Of a DNA stretch of 19,528 bases, positions 7,823 through 15,073 are shown piece after piece. Made by a program: the position numbers and the translations under genes. The stretch is taken from the NCBI GenBank assembly GCA_913041095.1, contig CAJWIB010000013.1, positions 1 through 19,528 of the forward strand, given 5' to 3'. Below the pieces are notes generated by a model. It did no database searches and was not told the DNA's origin. It saw only the letters and a program-made list of their open reading frames with translations. The DNA comes from an uncultured Rhodospirillaceae bacterium (GTDB lineage Bacteria; Pseudomonadota; Alphaproteobacteria; Rhodospirillales; UBA2165). The first letter of the stretch is position 1; each line of letters starts with the position of its first letter.

Positions 7823-8842
7823 CTACGCTTCAACCAAGATGTCGGTATAAAGCTCGAACATTTCTGGTTCCGGGCTTTGCTGGGCGAAATCGGCGGCATC
7901 CGAGACAATTGCTTTCACGTCAGCATCGACTTGTTTGAGACCGTCATCATCGGCAGCCTTGGCGTCGAGAATATATTGCCGGGCGCGGTCAATGGGATCA
8001 CGTTCCGAGCGGATTTTACTGACCTCTTCCCGGCTGCGGTACTTAGCCGGATCAGACATTGAATGACCGCGGTAGCGATAGGTTTGCATACCGAGAATAT
8101 ACGGTCCCTTGCCCGAACGCGCATGGTCGAGCGCTTTTTCACCTGCCTCTTTAACCGCCTGCACATCCATGCCGTCAACACTAACTCCAGGAATGCCAAA
8201 AGCCGCACCACGGGAATAGAGTTCTTTAACGGCTGACGCACGGCTCACGGCGGTACCCATGCCGTAGCGGTTATTTTCAATCACATAAACCACCGGTAGT
8301 TTCCAAAGTGCCGCCATATTGAAGGCTTCGAAAACCTGGCCTTGGTTGGAGGCACCATCACCAAAATAGGTCATTGCCACACCACCGTCTTCTTTGTATT
8401 TATGGGCAAAGCCCAAACCCGTCCCAATCGGCACTTGGGCGCCGACAATACCATGACCGCCAAAGAAGTTCTTTTCCCGGCTAAACATATGCATTGAGCC
8501 GCCTTTGCCTTTGGAATAGCCACCACTGCGGCCGGTGAGTTCAGCCATCACGCCTTTCGGGTCCATATCACTGGCCAACATGTGGCCATGGTCACGGTAG
8601 CTGGTGATAACAGTATCAACATCTGAGTTGGCTGCTGCCTGCATGCCGACCACAACCGCTTCCTGACCAATATAAAGATGGCAAAAGCCGGCAATCAGTC
8701 CCATGCCATAAAGCTGCCCCGCCTTTTCTTCAAAACGGCGGATTAAAAGCATGTCGGTATAATATTGCAGGAGTTCTTCAGGGCTGGATTTGGTAGGTGT
8801 GGATCTTTTAGTGGCTTTGCGTTTATTGGTGTCTTTCGCCAT
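7823..8842 (-). CDS. pdhA: Pyruvate dehydrogenase E1 alpha subunit
   Basis: Thiamine-diphosphate-binding subunit that decarboxylates pyruvate. The 339 residues have a basic, Ser/Thr/Lys-rich N-terminal tail (1-20), then TDMLLIRRFEEKAGQLYGMG. The ThDP/Mg motif is GDG (161-163), 26 residues, then NN (190-191). The loop RYRGHSMSDPAKYRSREE, about residue 256 onward, corresponds to the E1 alpha loop that is phosphorylated in mitochondria. HLYIGQEAV and YRDHGHMLA are also family-typical. It is the first gene of the PDH operon, after about 700 bp without an intact gene. The operon promoter should lie upstream of 8842, near the dyads at 8935-8970. Confidence 0.97.
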   Translation of the reverse strand: MAKDTNKRKATKRSTPTKSSPEELLQYYTDMLLIRRFEEKAGQLYGMGLIAGFCHLYIGQEAVVVGMQAAANSDVDTVITSYRDHGHMLASDMDPKGVMAELTGRSGGYSKGKGGSMHMFSREKNFFGGHGIVGAQVPIGTGLGFAHKYKEDGGVAMTYFGDGASNQGQVFEAFNMAALWKLPVVYVIENNRYGMGTAVSRASAVKELYSRGAAFGIPGVSVDGMDVQAVKEAGEKALDHARSGKGPYILGMQTYRYRGHSMSDPAKYRSREEVSKIRSERDPIDRARQYILDAKAADDDGLKQVDADVKAIVSDAADFAQQSPEPEMFELYTDILVEA

Positions 8843-9160
8843 GAAATTACCCCTCTAAATGGCCCTTACGAGTCTTGATTTAGCCCCGCACTCATATCAA
8901 TTAATATAGAGATTTACTCCCTAAAAACGAGCCACAGGTTGGACCTGAACTTATTGTTTGGCAACAATAAAAAAGTAATTAACATGAATATGATTAATTT
9001 ATGAAAAATCGTGTAATTCTTGAAAACCACACACGTATTTTATGGCAACAATTTTTCTCTTCCTTGAGGATAAAATATCTATTGAAAGTGATAACTTTCC
9101 CGATATTAAACAGTTAAAACAGATCGTTCGGGATGTTGTTTCGCCGGACCACAATCTCGG
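8843..9160. other. AT-rich region upstream of pdhA
   Basis: About 320 bases with no gene I can support. It should contain the PDH-operon promoter on the minus strand. It holds a 13-bp dyad (CAGGT-TGG-ACCTG, 8935-8947) and a perfect 20-bp palindrome (8951-8970). A 62-codon plus-strand open frame starting at 9042 runs over the pseudogene to the right and matches nothing I recognise. Confidence 0.5.
8951..8970. promoter_or_regulatory. Perfect 20-bp palindrome, candidate operator of the PDH operon
   Basis: TTATTGTT-TGGC-AACAATAA: two perfect 8-bp arms around 4 nt, about 110-130 bp before the pdhA start. A second dyad (8935-8947) lies 3 bp closer to pdhA. The stem is AT-rich, so a protein-binding site is more likely than a transcription terminator. 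The regulator is unknown; it is not an obvious match to the E. coli PdhR box. Confidence 0.4.
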
Positions 9161-9483
9161 TCATACAGTCCGCCCCAAATTCCGCCCAAACTCATACGCC
9201 TTCTCGACATTGGCGATCCGCAGAGCATAGCGTTTGTGCCAGACCTCTTTGCCGAGCTTTGTGTCACTTTGTGGACAGCATGTTCTCGCCAGGCTTTAAT
9301 GGCTTCCGGGTTCTCCCAATAAGAGATCGTAATTCCCGCACCGAGTTTGTTGGCTAATGTTTAGACGCCGAGATAACTCGGCTTTTTGACCGCGAGTTCG
9401 AGCATTTGCGATGCCATGATGTCATAAGCTTCACGCTCAGCGGTTACGTCGATCTTTCCTGATGTAAAAATCACACTGTAATT
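9161..9483 (-). pseudogene. ABM-family (antibiotic biosynthesis monooxygenase-like) pseudogene
   Basis: Reading the minus strand from about 9483 gives NYSVIFTSGKIDV, then MASQMLELAVKKPSYLGV, an in-frame TAA (9363-9361), and in the same frame ITISYWENPEAIKAWREH and AVHKVT. Near 9260 the frame shifts, consistent with one lost base, and the family-like sequence resumes as KLGKEVWHKRYALRIANVEK and AYEFGRN, ending at TGA 9163-9161. VIFTS, the SYWENPEAIKAWREH segment and the WHKRY-RIANVEKAYEF tail match the ABM-fold family of about 100-residue proteins, from memory. No start codon is in frame with the homology. The gene is therefore inactivated by a nonsense codon, a frameshift and a lost start, unless these are assembly errors. 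Whether ftsB transcription runs through it is not known. Confidence 0.75.
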
Positions 9484-9540
9484 AAGTTGGTTCAGGTATT
9501 TTGGTTTGCATCGGTCAAATACCTTTATGGCCGTTTACCG

Positions 9541-9852
9541 TTAGCGTCTAAAAATCACCACTTCGTCGGGTAAACTGTAACCCAGCATAAAGCGGGAGCG
9601 TTCTTCGAGCATGTCACGATCCAGACTACGGGGATTTAAAAGATTGACACGGTTCTGAACAAGTTCGCGTTGACGGCTGAGGTGAAGTTGAATGGTCTCG
9701 GCTTGAGTCACTTGTTTGGTCAATTGCCAATAGGCAATAAGCCCTCGATCGCCCTGAACCGCGTGGTAGGTAATGTAGACTATCAAGCACGCACCCAAAA
9801 TCGGCCCAATGATGTGGCCTGAGCGTAATCGTATTTCACTAAGGACTTTCAT
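9541..9852 (-). CDS. ftsB: Septum formation initiator protein (FtsB/DivIC family)
   Basis: Small bitopic division protein, expected to form the FtsQ-FtsB-FtsL complex at the septum. From ATG 9852 it has 103 residues: a short cytoplasmic N-terminus (MKVLSEIRLRSGH), a membrane segment at about 14-31, QGDRGL at 33-38, a periplasmic coiled coil at about 40-72, and the C-terminal signature RSLDRDMLEERSR (75-87) with PDEVVIFR at the end. I prefer ATG 9852 because GGGG lies about 5 nt upstream and the family usually starts with a similar basic stretch. The frame remains open to another ATG at 9900, which would add 16 residues with no clear ribosome site. It lies between eno and pdhA as in many alphaproteobacteria, but here is flanked on both sides by decayed genes. 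Confidence 0.88.
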   Translation of the reverse strand: MKVLSEIRLRSGHIIGPILGACLIVYITYHAVQGDRGLIAYWQLTKQVTQAETIQLHLSRQRELVQNRVNLLNPRSLDRDMLEERSRFMLGYSLPDEVVIFRR

Positions 9853-9920
9853 GTTACCCCAATTGGCATTCTGCCAATCTTTACGCAAAGTCCCTGCCAT
9901 AAATTGATTCTCGACAGAGA

Positions 9921-9938
9921 TTCCAATTTCTATTGGAA
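9921..9938. repeat. 18-bp palindrome upstream of ftsB
   Basis: TTCCAAT-TTCT-ATTGGAA, perfect 7-bp arms, 69-86 bp before the preferred ftsB start. No T-run follows on either strand, so it may be a protein-binding site or chance in AT-rich DNA. Confidence 0.3.
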
Positions 9939-9960
9939 AATCAATGCAATATTAAAACAA

Positions 9961-10012
9961 GGGAAGGATTTTTCTCCCTGGTGAACCCGTCTGGAGAAAT
10001 AATTGCCTTCCC
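9961..10012 (-). terminator. Two-tier hairpin, possible terminator between the lectin remnant and ftsB
   Basis: GGGAAGG (9961-9967) pairs with CCTTCCC (10006-10012), and inside it TTTCTCC (9971-9977) pairs with GGAGAAA (9993-9999) around a 15-nt loop. On the minus strand the outer stem is followed by TTGTTTT, giving a rho-independent-like shape after the lectin remnant and before ftsB. The internal bulges make it imperfect. It could instead be a structured 5' leader of ftsB or a remnant of a mobile element. Confidence 0.35.
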
Positions 10013-10162
10013 ATTTAAACATGGGCCGGTCGTTTTTGCCAACCCGTTGATAGAAATCAACTATGATTCTGAAGTTTTAAAAAAATGTTAATTCTTCTTT
10101 TTAATAAAATAATTCTTCGACCGTTTGCATTCGAAAGTGCGCCTTACGACGACACGGTCCCA

Positions 10163-10543
10163 TTATTGATTGCTCTGACCATGACAATCCCACATATGGA
10201 CATTCGCTAATTTCGTCGTCGCATTATGCTTTGAAGCATCAACACATTCATCGTTGAGAAAACTTTTTATGTTGCCATTGTTGTCTATCGTCCAACGTTG
10301 TTTGGAGCCGAGATTACACGACCAAAGTACAACACGCACACCATTTTCACGATTAAAATTCGAAACCACCTGACAAAGATCACGCCTTGCATGTTTTATT
10401 TGACTGGTCTCCGGATTAATGCTCCATCGCTGCGCTTTAAATGGTGTGCGGCACCGCGCGGCTTTGATGTCCCGGCCCCGTTGGTAGCCATCAAAACACA
10501 AGTCGTGTAACTGACTTTTTAGTAATATATCATCCAGGGCCAA
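10163..10543 (-). pseudogene. Ricin-type beta-trefoil lectin gene, probably decaying
   Basis: The 126-codon frame encodes most of one ricin B-type carbohydrate-binding domain. Two QxW motifs are intact (QRW 38-40 and 82-84) and six Cys are spaced as three repeat pairs (16/31, 57/76, 100/120). The third repeat ends CHGQSNQ, then TAA, then TGG: the stop falls on the middle codon of the expected third QxW. The only start in this frame is a TTG (10543) with no ribosome site. Upstream the same frame continues as NLLARVGAGLEPSSPALA, ending like a signal-peptide cleavage site, back to TGA 10612-10610. A good ATG (10613) with GGGA before it lies in another frame and stops after six codons. A secreted lectin damaged at both ends is the simplest reading; a functional truncated lectin is possible. 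Confidence 0.6.
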
Positions 10544-10715
10544 AGCCGGACTAGACGGCTCAAGACCAGCCCCAACGCGCGCTAAAAGATTGCTATTTTG
10601 CCATAACGTTCATTTTGTTCCCAATACGTTTGTTATTAATAGGATATACGACGTCCGAGCTTGTTTAACAATGTCACAAAAACAACGAAATGACGGGAGT
10701 CACAGGATGCTTTTA

Positions 10716-11990
10716 TTAGCGAATTATAGACCCTCCGGCGAACTCAGCCGCTACTCCCAGTTCTTCTTCGATGCGGATCAGCTGGTTGTATTTAGCCAGC
10801 CTATCCGAACGTGACAGCGAGCCAGTCTTAATCTGACCGGCATTGGTGGCAACAGCGATATCGGCAATAGTGGCGTCTTCGGTTTCACCGGAACGATGTG
10901 AAATAACCGAAGTATAGCCTGCTTTATGTGCCATTTCGACAGCTTCCAAGGTTTCTGTGAGTGTGCCGATCTGATTGACTTTGATGAGGATAGAGTTGGC
11001 AACACCTTGGGCAATACCATCTGCCAGGCGATTGGGATTGGTGACAAACAAATCATCACCGACCAATTGGCATTTATCGCCGATTTCTTCCGTTAGGGTT
11101 TTCCAGCCGCCCCAATCATCTTCATCCATACCGTCTTCGATGGAAATAATTGGGTATTTACCCACAAGATCGGCGTAATATTTGGCCATTTCACCGGCAT
11201 CGAATCTTTTGCCCTCGCCCGCTAGCTTATATTTGCCGTTTTCGTAGAATTCACTGGACGCGGCATCGAGCGCCAGCATGACGTCGTCGCCCGGCTTATA
11301 GCCAGCCGCTTCAATAGATTTCATAATAAAACCAAGGGCTTCATCCGTGCTCGATAGTCTCGGCGCAAATCCACCCTCATCACCAACATTGGTATTGTGA
11401 CCAGCATCTTTGAGGCCTGATTTCAACGCTTGGAACACTTCGGCACCAATGCGGATGGCCTCAGTACAATTATCTGCGCCCACCGGCATGATCATAAATT
11501 CCTGAATATCGATTGGATTGTCGGCATGGGCGCCGCCATTGATGATGTTCATCATCGGTACCGGCAGCAGTTTTGCCTGGGTGCCCCCGATATACCGGTA
11601 GAGCGGTAAGGCAGCTTCATCGGCCGCAGCTTTGGCAATCGCCAAGCTAACACCAAGCATCGCATTTGCCCCGAGCCGGGATTTATTATCGGTGCCGTCG
11701 AGCTCGATCAATGTCTGATCGATATGCACTTGATCGTCCGCTTCCATACCGACAAGAGTCTCAAAAATCTCGGTGTTGACGTATTCACACGCCAGCAAAA
11801 CACCTTTACCGCTGAAGCGTGCTTTGTCACCATCGCGCAATTCAACGGCTTCATGAGCGCCGGTTGAAGCGCCCGATGGCACGCCTGCCCGGCCAATCGC
11901 ACCGCTTTCCAGTACAACATCTACTTCAACCGTAGGGTTACCACGTGAGTCCATAATTTCCCGGCCATGAATATCAATAATTGCGGTCAT
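10716..11990 (-). CDS. eno: Enolase (phosphopyruvate hydratase)
   Basis: Interconverts 2-phosphoglycerate and phosphoenolpyruvate in the cytoplasm. The 424-residue protein is full length. Visible motifs: SGASTGAHEAVELRD (39-53, mobile active-site loop), ADNPIDIQEFMIMPVGA, GDEGGFAP with the catalytic Glu, the Mg ligands in SIEDGMDEDDW and GDDLFVTNP, LIKVNQIGTL with the catalytic Lys, and the C-terminal signature SHRSGETED. AGAGGA lies about 9 nt before the ATG. It is the last housekeeping gene of the tpiA-to-eno block, 33 nt after kdsA. The usual next gene in related genomes, ftsB, is displaced by the lectin remnant and hairpin. Confidence 0.98.
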   Translation of the reverse strand: MTAIIDIHGREIMDSRGNPTVEVDVVLESGAIGRAGVPSGASTGAHEAVELRDGDKARFSGKGVLLACEYVNTEIFETLVGMEADDQVHIDQTLIELDGTDNKSRLGANAMLGVSLAIAKAAADEAALPLYRYIGGTQAKLLPVPMMNIINGGAHADNPIDIQEFMIMPVGADNCTEAIRIGAEVFQALKSGLKDAGHNTNVGDEGGFAPRLSSTDEALGFIMKSIEAAGYKPGDDVMLALDAASSEFYENGKYKLAGEGKRFDAGEMAKYYADLVGKYPIISIEDGMDEDDWGGWKTLTEEIGDKCQLVGDDLFVTNPNRLADGIAQGVANSILIKVNQIGTLTETLEAVEMAHKAGYTSVISHRSGETEDATIADIAVATNAGQIKTGSLSRSDRLAKYNQLIRIEEELGVAAEFAGGSIIR

Positions 11991-12023
11991 TCTATAAATT
12001 CCTCTTGGGTATTTTATTTATAT

Positions 12024-12866
12024 TTAACTGAAGTTTACTGGATATTGTTTAGAAACTTCATCAATTTCCAACAGGGTCTCAATCACGGTTGCTAACTGGT
12101 TCAAATATATCATATTTGGGCCGTCACTCGGGGCGCTATCCGGGTCTTGATGGGTTTCCATGAATACACCGGCGACGCCAACCGCAACGGCGGCTCTCGC
12201 CAGTACCGGTGCTAGCTTTCTATCTCCACCGGAGGTTGAACCCTCACCGCCCGGCTGCTGTACCGAATGGGTCGCATCATAGATGATCGGATAACCCGTT
12301 TTAGCCATAATTGGTAGTGACCGCATATCGGAAACCAGCGTGTTGTAGCCGAAGCTGGCGCCACGTTCGCAGAGCATTATGTTTTTGTTACCGGTGCTCT
12401 CAACTTTCGTAACGACATTGGCCATATCCCAAGGCGCCAGGAATTGACCCTTCTTGATATTAAGCGCTTTGCCGGTATTGCCGGCAGCGATCAGCAGATC
12501 AGTTTGACGGCAGAGGAGTGCTGGTATTTGTAAAACATCGACGGCTTCACCAACCGGTGCGCAATCTTCGACACAGTGAACATCTGTCAATGTTGGCAGG
12601 CCCGTAGCTTCACCTATTTCAGCGAAAATCGGCAAAGCTTCATCCCGGCCAATGCCCCGCTCGCTGGCAAAACTGGTTCGATTGGCTTTGTCATAGGACG
12701 ACTTATAAATCATCCCGATTTTAAATTGTTCGGCGATTTCCTTGAGCACAGTAGCCATTTCCAGTGCATGATCACGGCTTTCCATCGCACATGGACCGGC
12801 GATAATAGTTATTTTCTGGTCATTACCGACCGTATATGGGCCGATTTTTACGTTATTTAGGCTCAT
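12024..12866 (-). CDS. kdsA: 3-deoxy-D-manno-octulosonate 8-phosphate synthase
   Basis: Condenses phosphoenolpyruvate with arabinose 5-phosphate to make KDO-8-P for lipopolysaccharide. The 280 residues are full length, with GPCAMES (24-30), KSSYDKANRTS (55-65), DATHSVQQPGG and METHQDPDSAPSDG. Class I (metal-free) enzymes such as E. coli KdsA carry Asn where this protein has C26 in AGPCAMES. The Cys, with the downstream His, Glu and Asp in DATHS, METH and SDG, indicates the metal-dependent class II type; this is from known family differences, not tested. It begins 5 nt after pyrG and is likely translated from the same message. The Gram-negative outer membrane is implied. Confidence 0.96.
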   Translation of the reverse strand: MSLNNVKIGPYTVGNDQKITIIAGPCAMESRDHALEMATVLKEIAEQFKIGMIYKSSYDKANRTSFASERGIGRDEALPIFAEIGEATGLPTLTDVHCVEDCAPVGEAVDVLQIPALLCRQTDLLIAAGNTGKALNIKKGQFLAPWDMANVVTKVESTGNKNIMLCERGASFGYNTLVSDMRSLPIMAKTGYPIIYDATHSVQQPGGEGSTSGGDRKLAPVLARAAVAVGVAGVFMETHQDPDSAPSDGPNMIYLNQLATVIETLLEIDEVSKQYPVNFS

Positions 12867-12871
12867 ATTCT

Positions 12872-14503
12872 CTATACCAATCTCGACTGCTCTACCGCGG
12901 CGCGGATAAAGTCCTTAAATAACGGATGTGGTTCAAACGGCCGGGATTTCAACTCAGGGTGAAACTGCACTCCAATAAACCACGGATGGTCGGTAATTTC
13001 GACTATTTCCGGTAAAATTCCATCGGGCGACTTACCGGAAAAGATCATCCTTTTATCAGCCAGTTGAGATTCATAAGCCATATTGACTTCATAGCGATGG
13101 CGGTGGCGTTCATTAATATCCGTTTGCGCGTAGATTTGTTTGACCCGGCTGTGGTTGGCTAGGGTACAAGGATAAGCACCGAGGCGCATGGTGCCGCCCT
13201 TGTCACTTGCCTCGTCGCGCTGCTCGACAATACCGTCTTTCTCCCATTCTGTCATAAGACCAACGACCGCCTCATCACAAGGGCCAAATTCTGTCGTTCC
13301 GGCATTTTCAAGCCCAGCGAGATTGCGCGCCGCTTCAACCACCGCCATCTGCATACCAAAGCAAATTCCGAAATACGGTACATCGCGTTCGCGGGCGAAT
13401 TTAGCCGCCTGAATTTTACCCTCAGCACCGCGTTCGCCGAAACCGCCGGGAACGAGAATACCGTGGCAGTCTTCCAGTTGGTGCAGCGTATCTGTGTCAT
13501 CAGTCTCAAAAATCTCAGATTCCAGCCATTTCAGGTTCACTTTAACATTGTTGGCAATGCCGCCATGAGCGAGCGCTTCAGCCAACGATTTATAAGCGTC
13601 CAGGAGCCCGGTATATTTACCGACCACAGCAATGGTGACGTCGCCTTCTGGTGCAGTAGCGCGCTGCACCACGTCTTGCCAGGCATCGAGTTTGGGTGCT
13701 TTAGAATCAATGCCGAAATGACGGCAGACTTCATCATCGAGCCCCTGCTCGTGATAGCTGATCGGTACCTGATAGATTGATTTAACGTCCAAGGCCGGTA
13801 CCACGGCCTCTTCCCGTACGTTACAAAAAGAAGCTACCTTACGGCGCTCGCCATCCGGAATTTCCCGGTCTGCCCGGCACAGAAGTAAATCCGCCTGAAT
13901 TCCGACATTCAGCAACTCTTTGACCGAGTGTTGTGTCGGTTTGGTTTTAAGCTCACCCGCCGCAGCGATATAGGGCAGCAACGTCAAATGAATGTACATG
14001 GTGTTTTTCCGGCCCAATTCATTGCCGAGCTGCCGGATGGCTTCGAGGAACGGCAGTCCTTCGATATCGCCCACCGTGCCGCCGATTTCAACCAGGACAA
14101 AATCTTCGTCATCGAGATCTGAAACTGTGAAATTCTTAATTGCATCGGTAATATGCGGGATGACTTGAATAGTGGCGCCGAGATATTCGCCGCGGCGTTC
14201 TTTGGCGATGACATCGGAATAAATACGCCCGGTTGTTACATTGTCGCTTTGTTTGGCGTCAACACAGGTAAAACGCTCATAATGACCAAGATCGAGATCA
14301 GTCTCTGCCCCGTCATCGGTGACAAAGACTTCGCCATGCTGATACGGGCTCATCGTGCCGGGATCAACATTGATATAAGGGTCTAGTTTTCTGATACGAA
14401 CCTTGAAGCCGCGAGCTTGAAGGAGTGAAGCGAGGGCCGCCGAGGCCAAACCTTTTCCCAATGAGGAAACCACGCCGCCGGTGATAAATATAAAACGCGT
14501 CAT
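12872..14503 (-). CDS. pyrG: CTP synthase
   Basis: Amidates UTP to CTP using glutamine. From ATG 14503 the protein has 543 residues, matching the family. The open frame extends to 14746, but that part overlaps secG antisense-free in another frame, includes the terminator-like hairpin and is Arg-rich nonsense, so it is excluded. The synthetase domain opens MTRFIFITGGVVSSLGKG (P-loop-like, 9-18) and continues DPYINVDPGTMSPYQHGEVF. The class I glutamine amidotransferase domain has FGICFGMQ with the nucleophilic Cys near 380, and QFHPE near the C-terminus with the catalytic His and Glu. It probably has its own promoter after the secG terminator. Confidence 0.97.
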   Translation of the reverse strand: MTRFIFITGGVVSSLGKGLASAALASLLQARGFKVRIRKLDPYINVDPGTMSPYQHGEVFVTDDGAETDLDLGHYERFTCVDAKQSDNVTTGRIYSDVIAKERRGEYLGATIQVIPHITDAIKNFTVSDLDDEDFVLVEIGGTVGDIEGLPFLEAIRQLGNELGRKNTMYIHLTLLPYIAAAGELKTKPTQHSVKELLNVGIQADLLLCRADREIPDGERRKVASFCNVREEAVVPALDVKSIYQVPISYHEQGLDDEVCRHFGIDSKAPKLDAWQDVVQRATAPEGDVTIAVVGKYTGLLDAYKSLAEALAHGGIANNVKVNLKWLESEIFETDDTDTLHQLEDCHGILVPGGFGERGAEGKIQAAKFARERDVPYFGICFGMQMAVVEAARNLAGLENAGTTEFGPCDEAVVGLMTEWEKDGIVEQRDEASDKGGTMRLGAYPCTLANHSRVKQIYAQTDINERHRHRYEVNMAYESQLADKRMIFSGKSPDGILPEIVEITDHPWFIGVQFHPELKSRPFEPHPLFKDFIRAAVEQSRLV

Positions 14504-14516
14504 GGACCGATACTCT

Positions 14517-14544
14517 ATATTATCAACTCTAGGGGTGAAACCAA
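14517..14544 (-). promoter_or_regulatory. Candidate pyrG promoter
   Basis: On the minus strand, immediately after the hairpin, TTGGTT (14544-14539) is followed after 16 nt by TAATAT (14522-14517); the overlapping GATAAT is 5/6 to the -10 consensus but at shorter spacing. Transcription would then start roughly 5-10 nt before the pyrG ATG, giving a very short leader. Confidence 0.3.
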
Positions 14545-14570
14545 AAGAGGCGGCACTTCTGCCGCCTCTT
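14545..14570 (-). terminator. Hairpin between secG and pyrG (terminator or attenuator)
   Basis: Two perfect 11-bp GC-rich arms, AAGAGGCGGCA and TGCCGCCTCTT, around a 4-nt loop. On the minus strand the stem ends in CTCTTTTGG, a short U-run, 30 bp after the secG stop and 41 bp before the pyrG ATG. It fits a rho-independent terminator for tpiA-secG, possibly partial, and could limit read-through into pyrG. Confidence 0.75.
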
Positions 14571-14600
14571 CGTAACTCTTTATATTTAAAGTATGTTTTA

Positions 14601-14942
14601 TCACTTGCCCGGCACAGTCGGAACGCTTGGGACAGACGGCGTCGCCGGAGTTTGGGTTTGATTCGCCGGTTTGGCCGGCTGATCCAAGATCGAACCCTTC
14701 TCGCGGCCTTGATCCGCCAATATTGCGAGCGCCATTGAGGTGACAAAAAACGCCGTCGCTAATATTCCGGTTGAGCGCGTCAGCAGATTTGCCGTCGCCC
14801 GGCCGGTCATAAAGCCACCCATGCCACCACCGGATGCGCCTCCGCCCATGCCGCCAAGTCCGCCTTCGCTTTGCTGGATCAACACCAGGAAAATCATGGC
14901 AATCGCCAACAACAAGTGAATAACGATAATTACCGTTTCCAT
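14601..14942 (-). CDS. secG: Preprotein translocase subunit SecG
   Basis: Accessory subunit of the SecYEG channel in the inner membrane. The 113 residues show two membrane segments (about 3-23 and 57-76) separated by a Gly-rich loop (GGLGGMGGG and SGGGMGGF, 27-44), then ANLLTRSTGILA, the family signature. After the second segment there is a Pro/Thr/Gln-rich hydrophilic tail (about 85-113), common in alphaproteobacterial SecG. A GGAA-type sequence lies upstream of the ATG. It lies between tpiA and pyrG as usual in this group, but the 223-nt spacer to tpiA is long and contains an inverted-repeat element. Confidence 0.95.
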   Translation of the reverse strand: METVIIVIHLLLAIAMIFLVLIQQSEGGLGGMGGGASGGGMGGFMTGRATANLLTRSTGILATAFFVTSMALAILADQGREKGSILDQPAKPANQTQTPATPSVPSVPTVPGK

Positions 14943-15073
14943 TACTTTATTCCGTTTCCGCTAAATTCTTGCCTTCATATAAATAAGTTCAAAAGCCTGC
15001 GAAGCAATCTTTATATCTAAAATTTAGGCGCCTTGTATATGTTTCGGAGGGATTTGGCAAATTAGATTTAATG

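Noticed and set aside
9042..9230. 62-codon plus-strand frame upstream of pdhA
   Set aside because: Its C-terminal third is antisense to the ABM pseudogene, it matches no family I know, and no convincing ribosome site or neighbour supports it.
10089..10118. Two copies of TAATTCTTC, 21 bp apart
   Set aside because: A 9-bp direct repeat in very AT-rich DNA is expected by chance and has no other feature of an iteron or CRISPR.
14504..14746. 81-codon N-terminal extension of pyrG
   Set aside because: It overlaps secG, runs through the terminator-like hairpin, is Arg-rich, and the family N-terminus MTRFIFITGG begins exactly at 14503.
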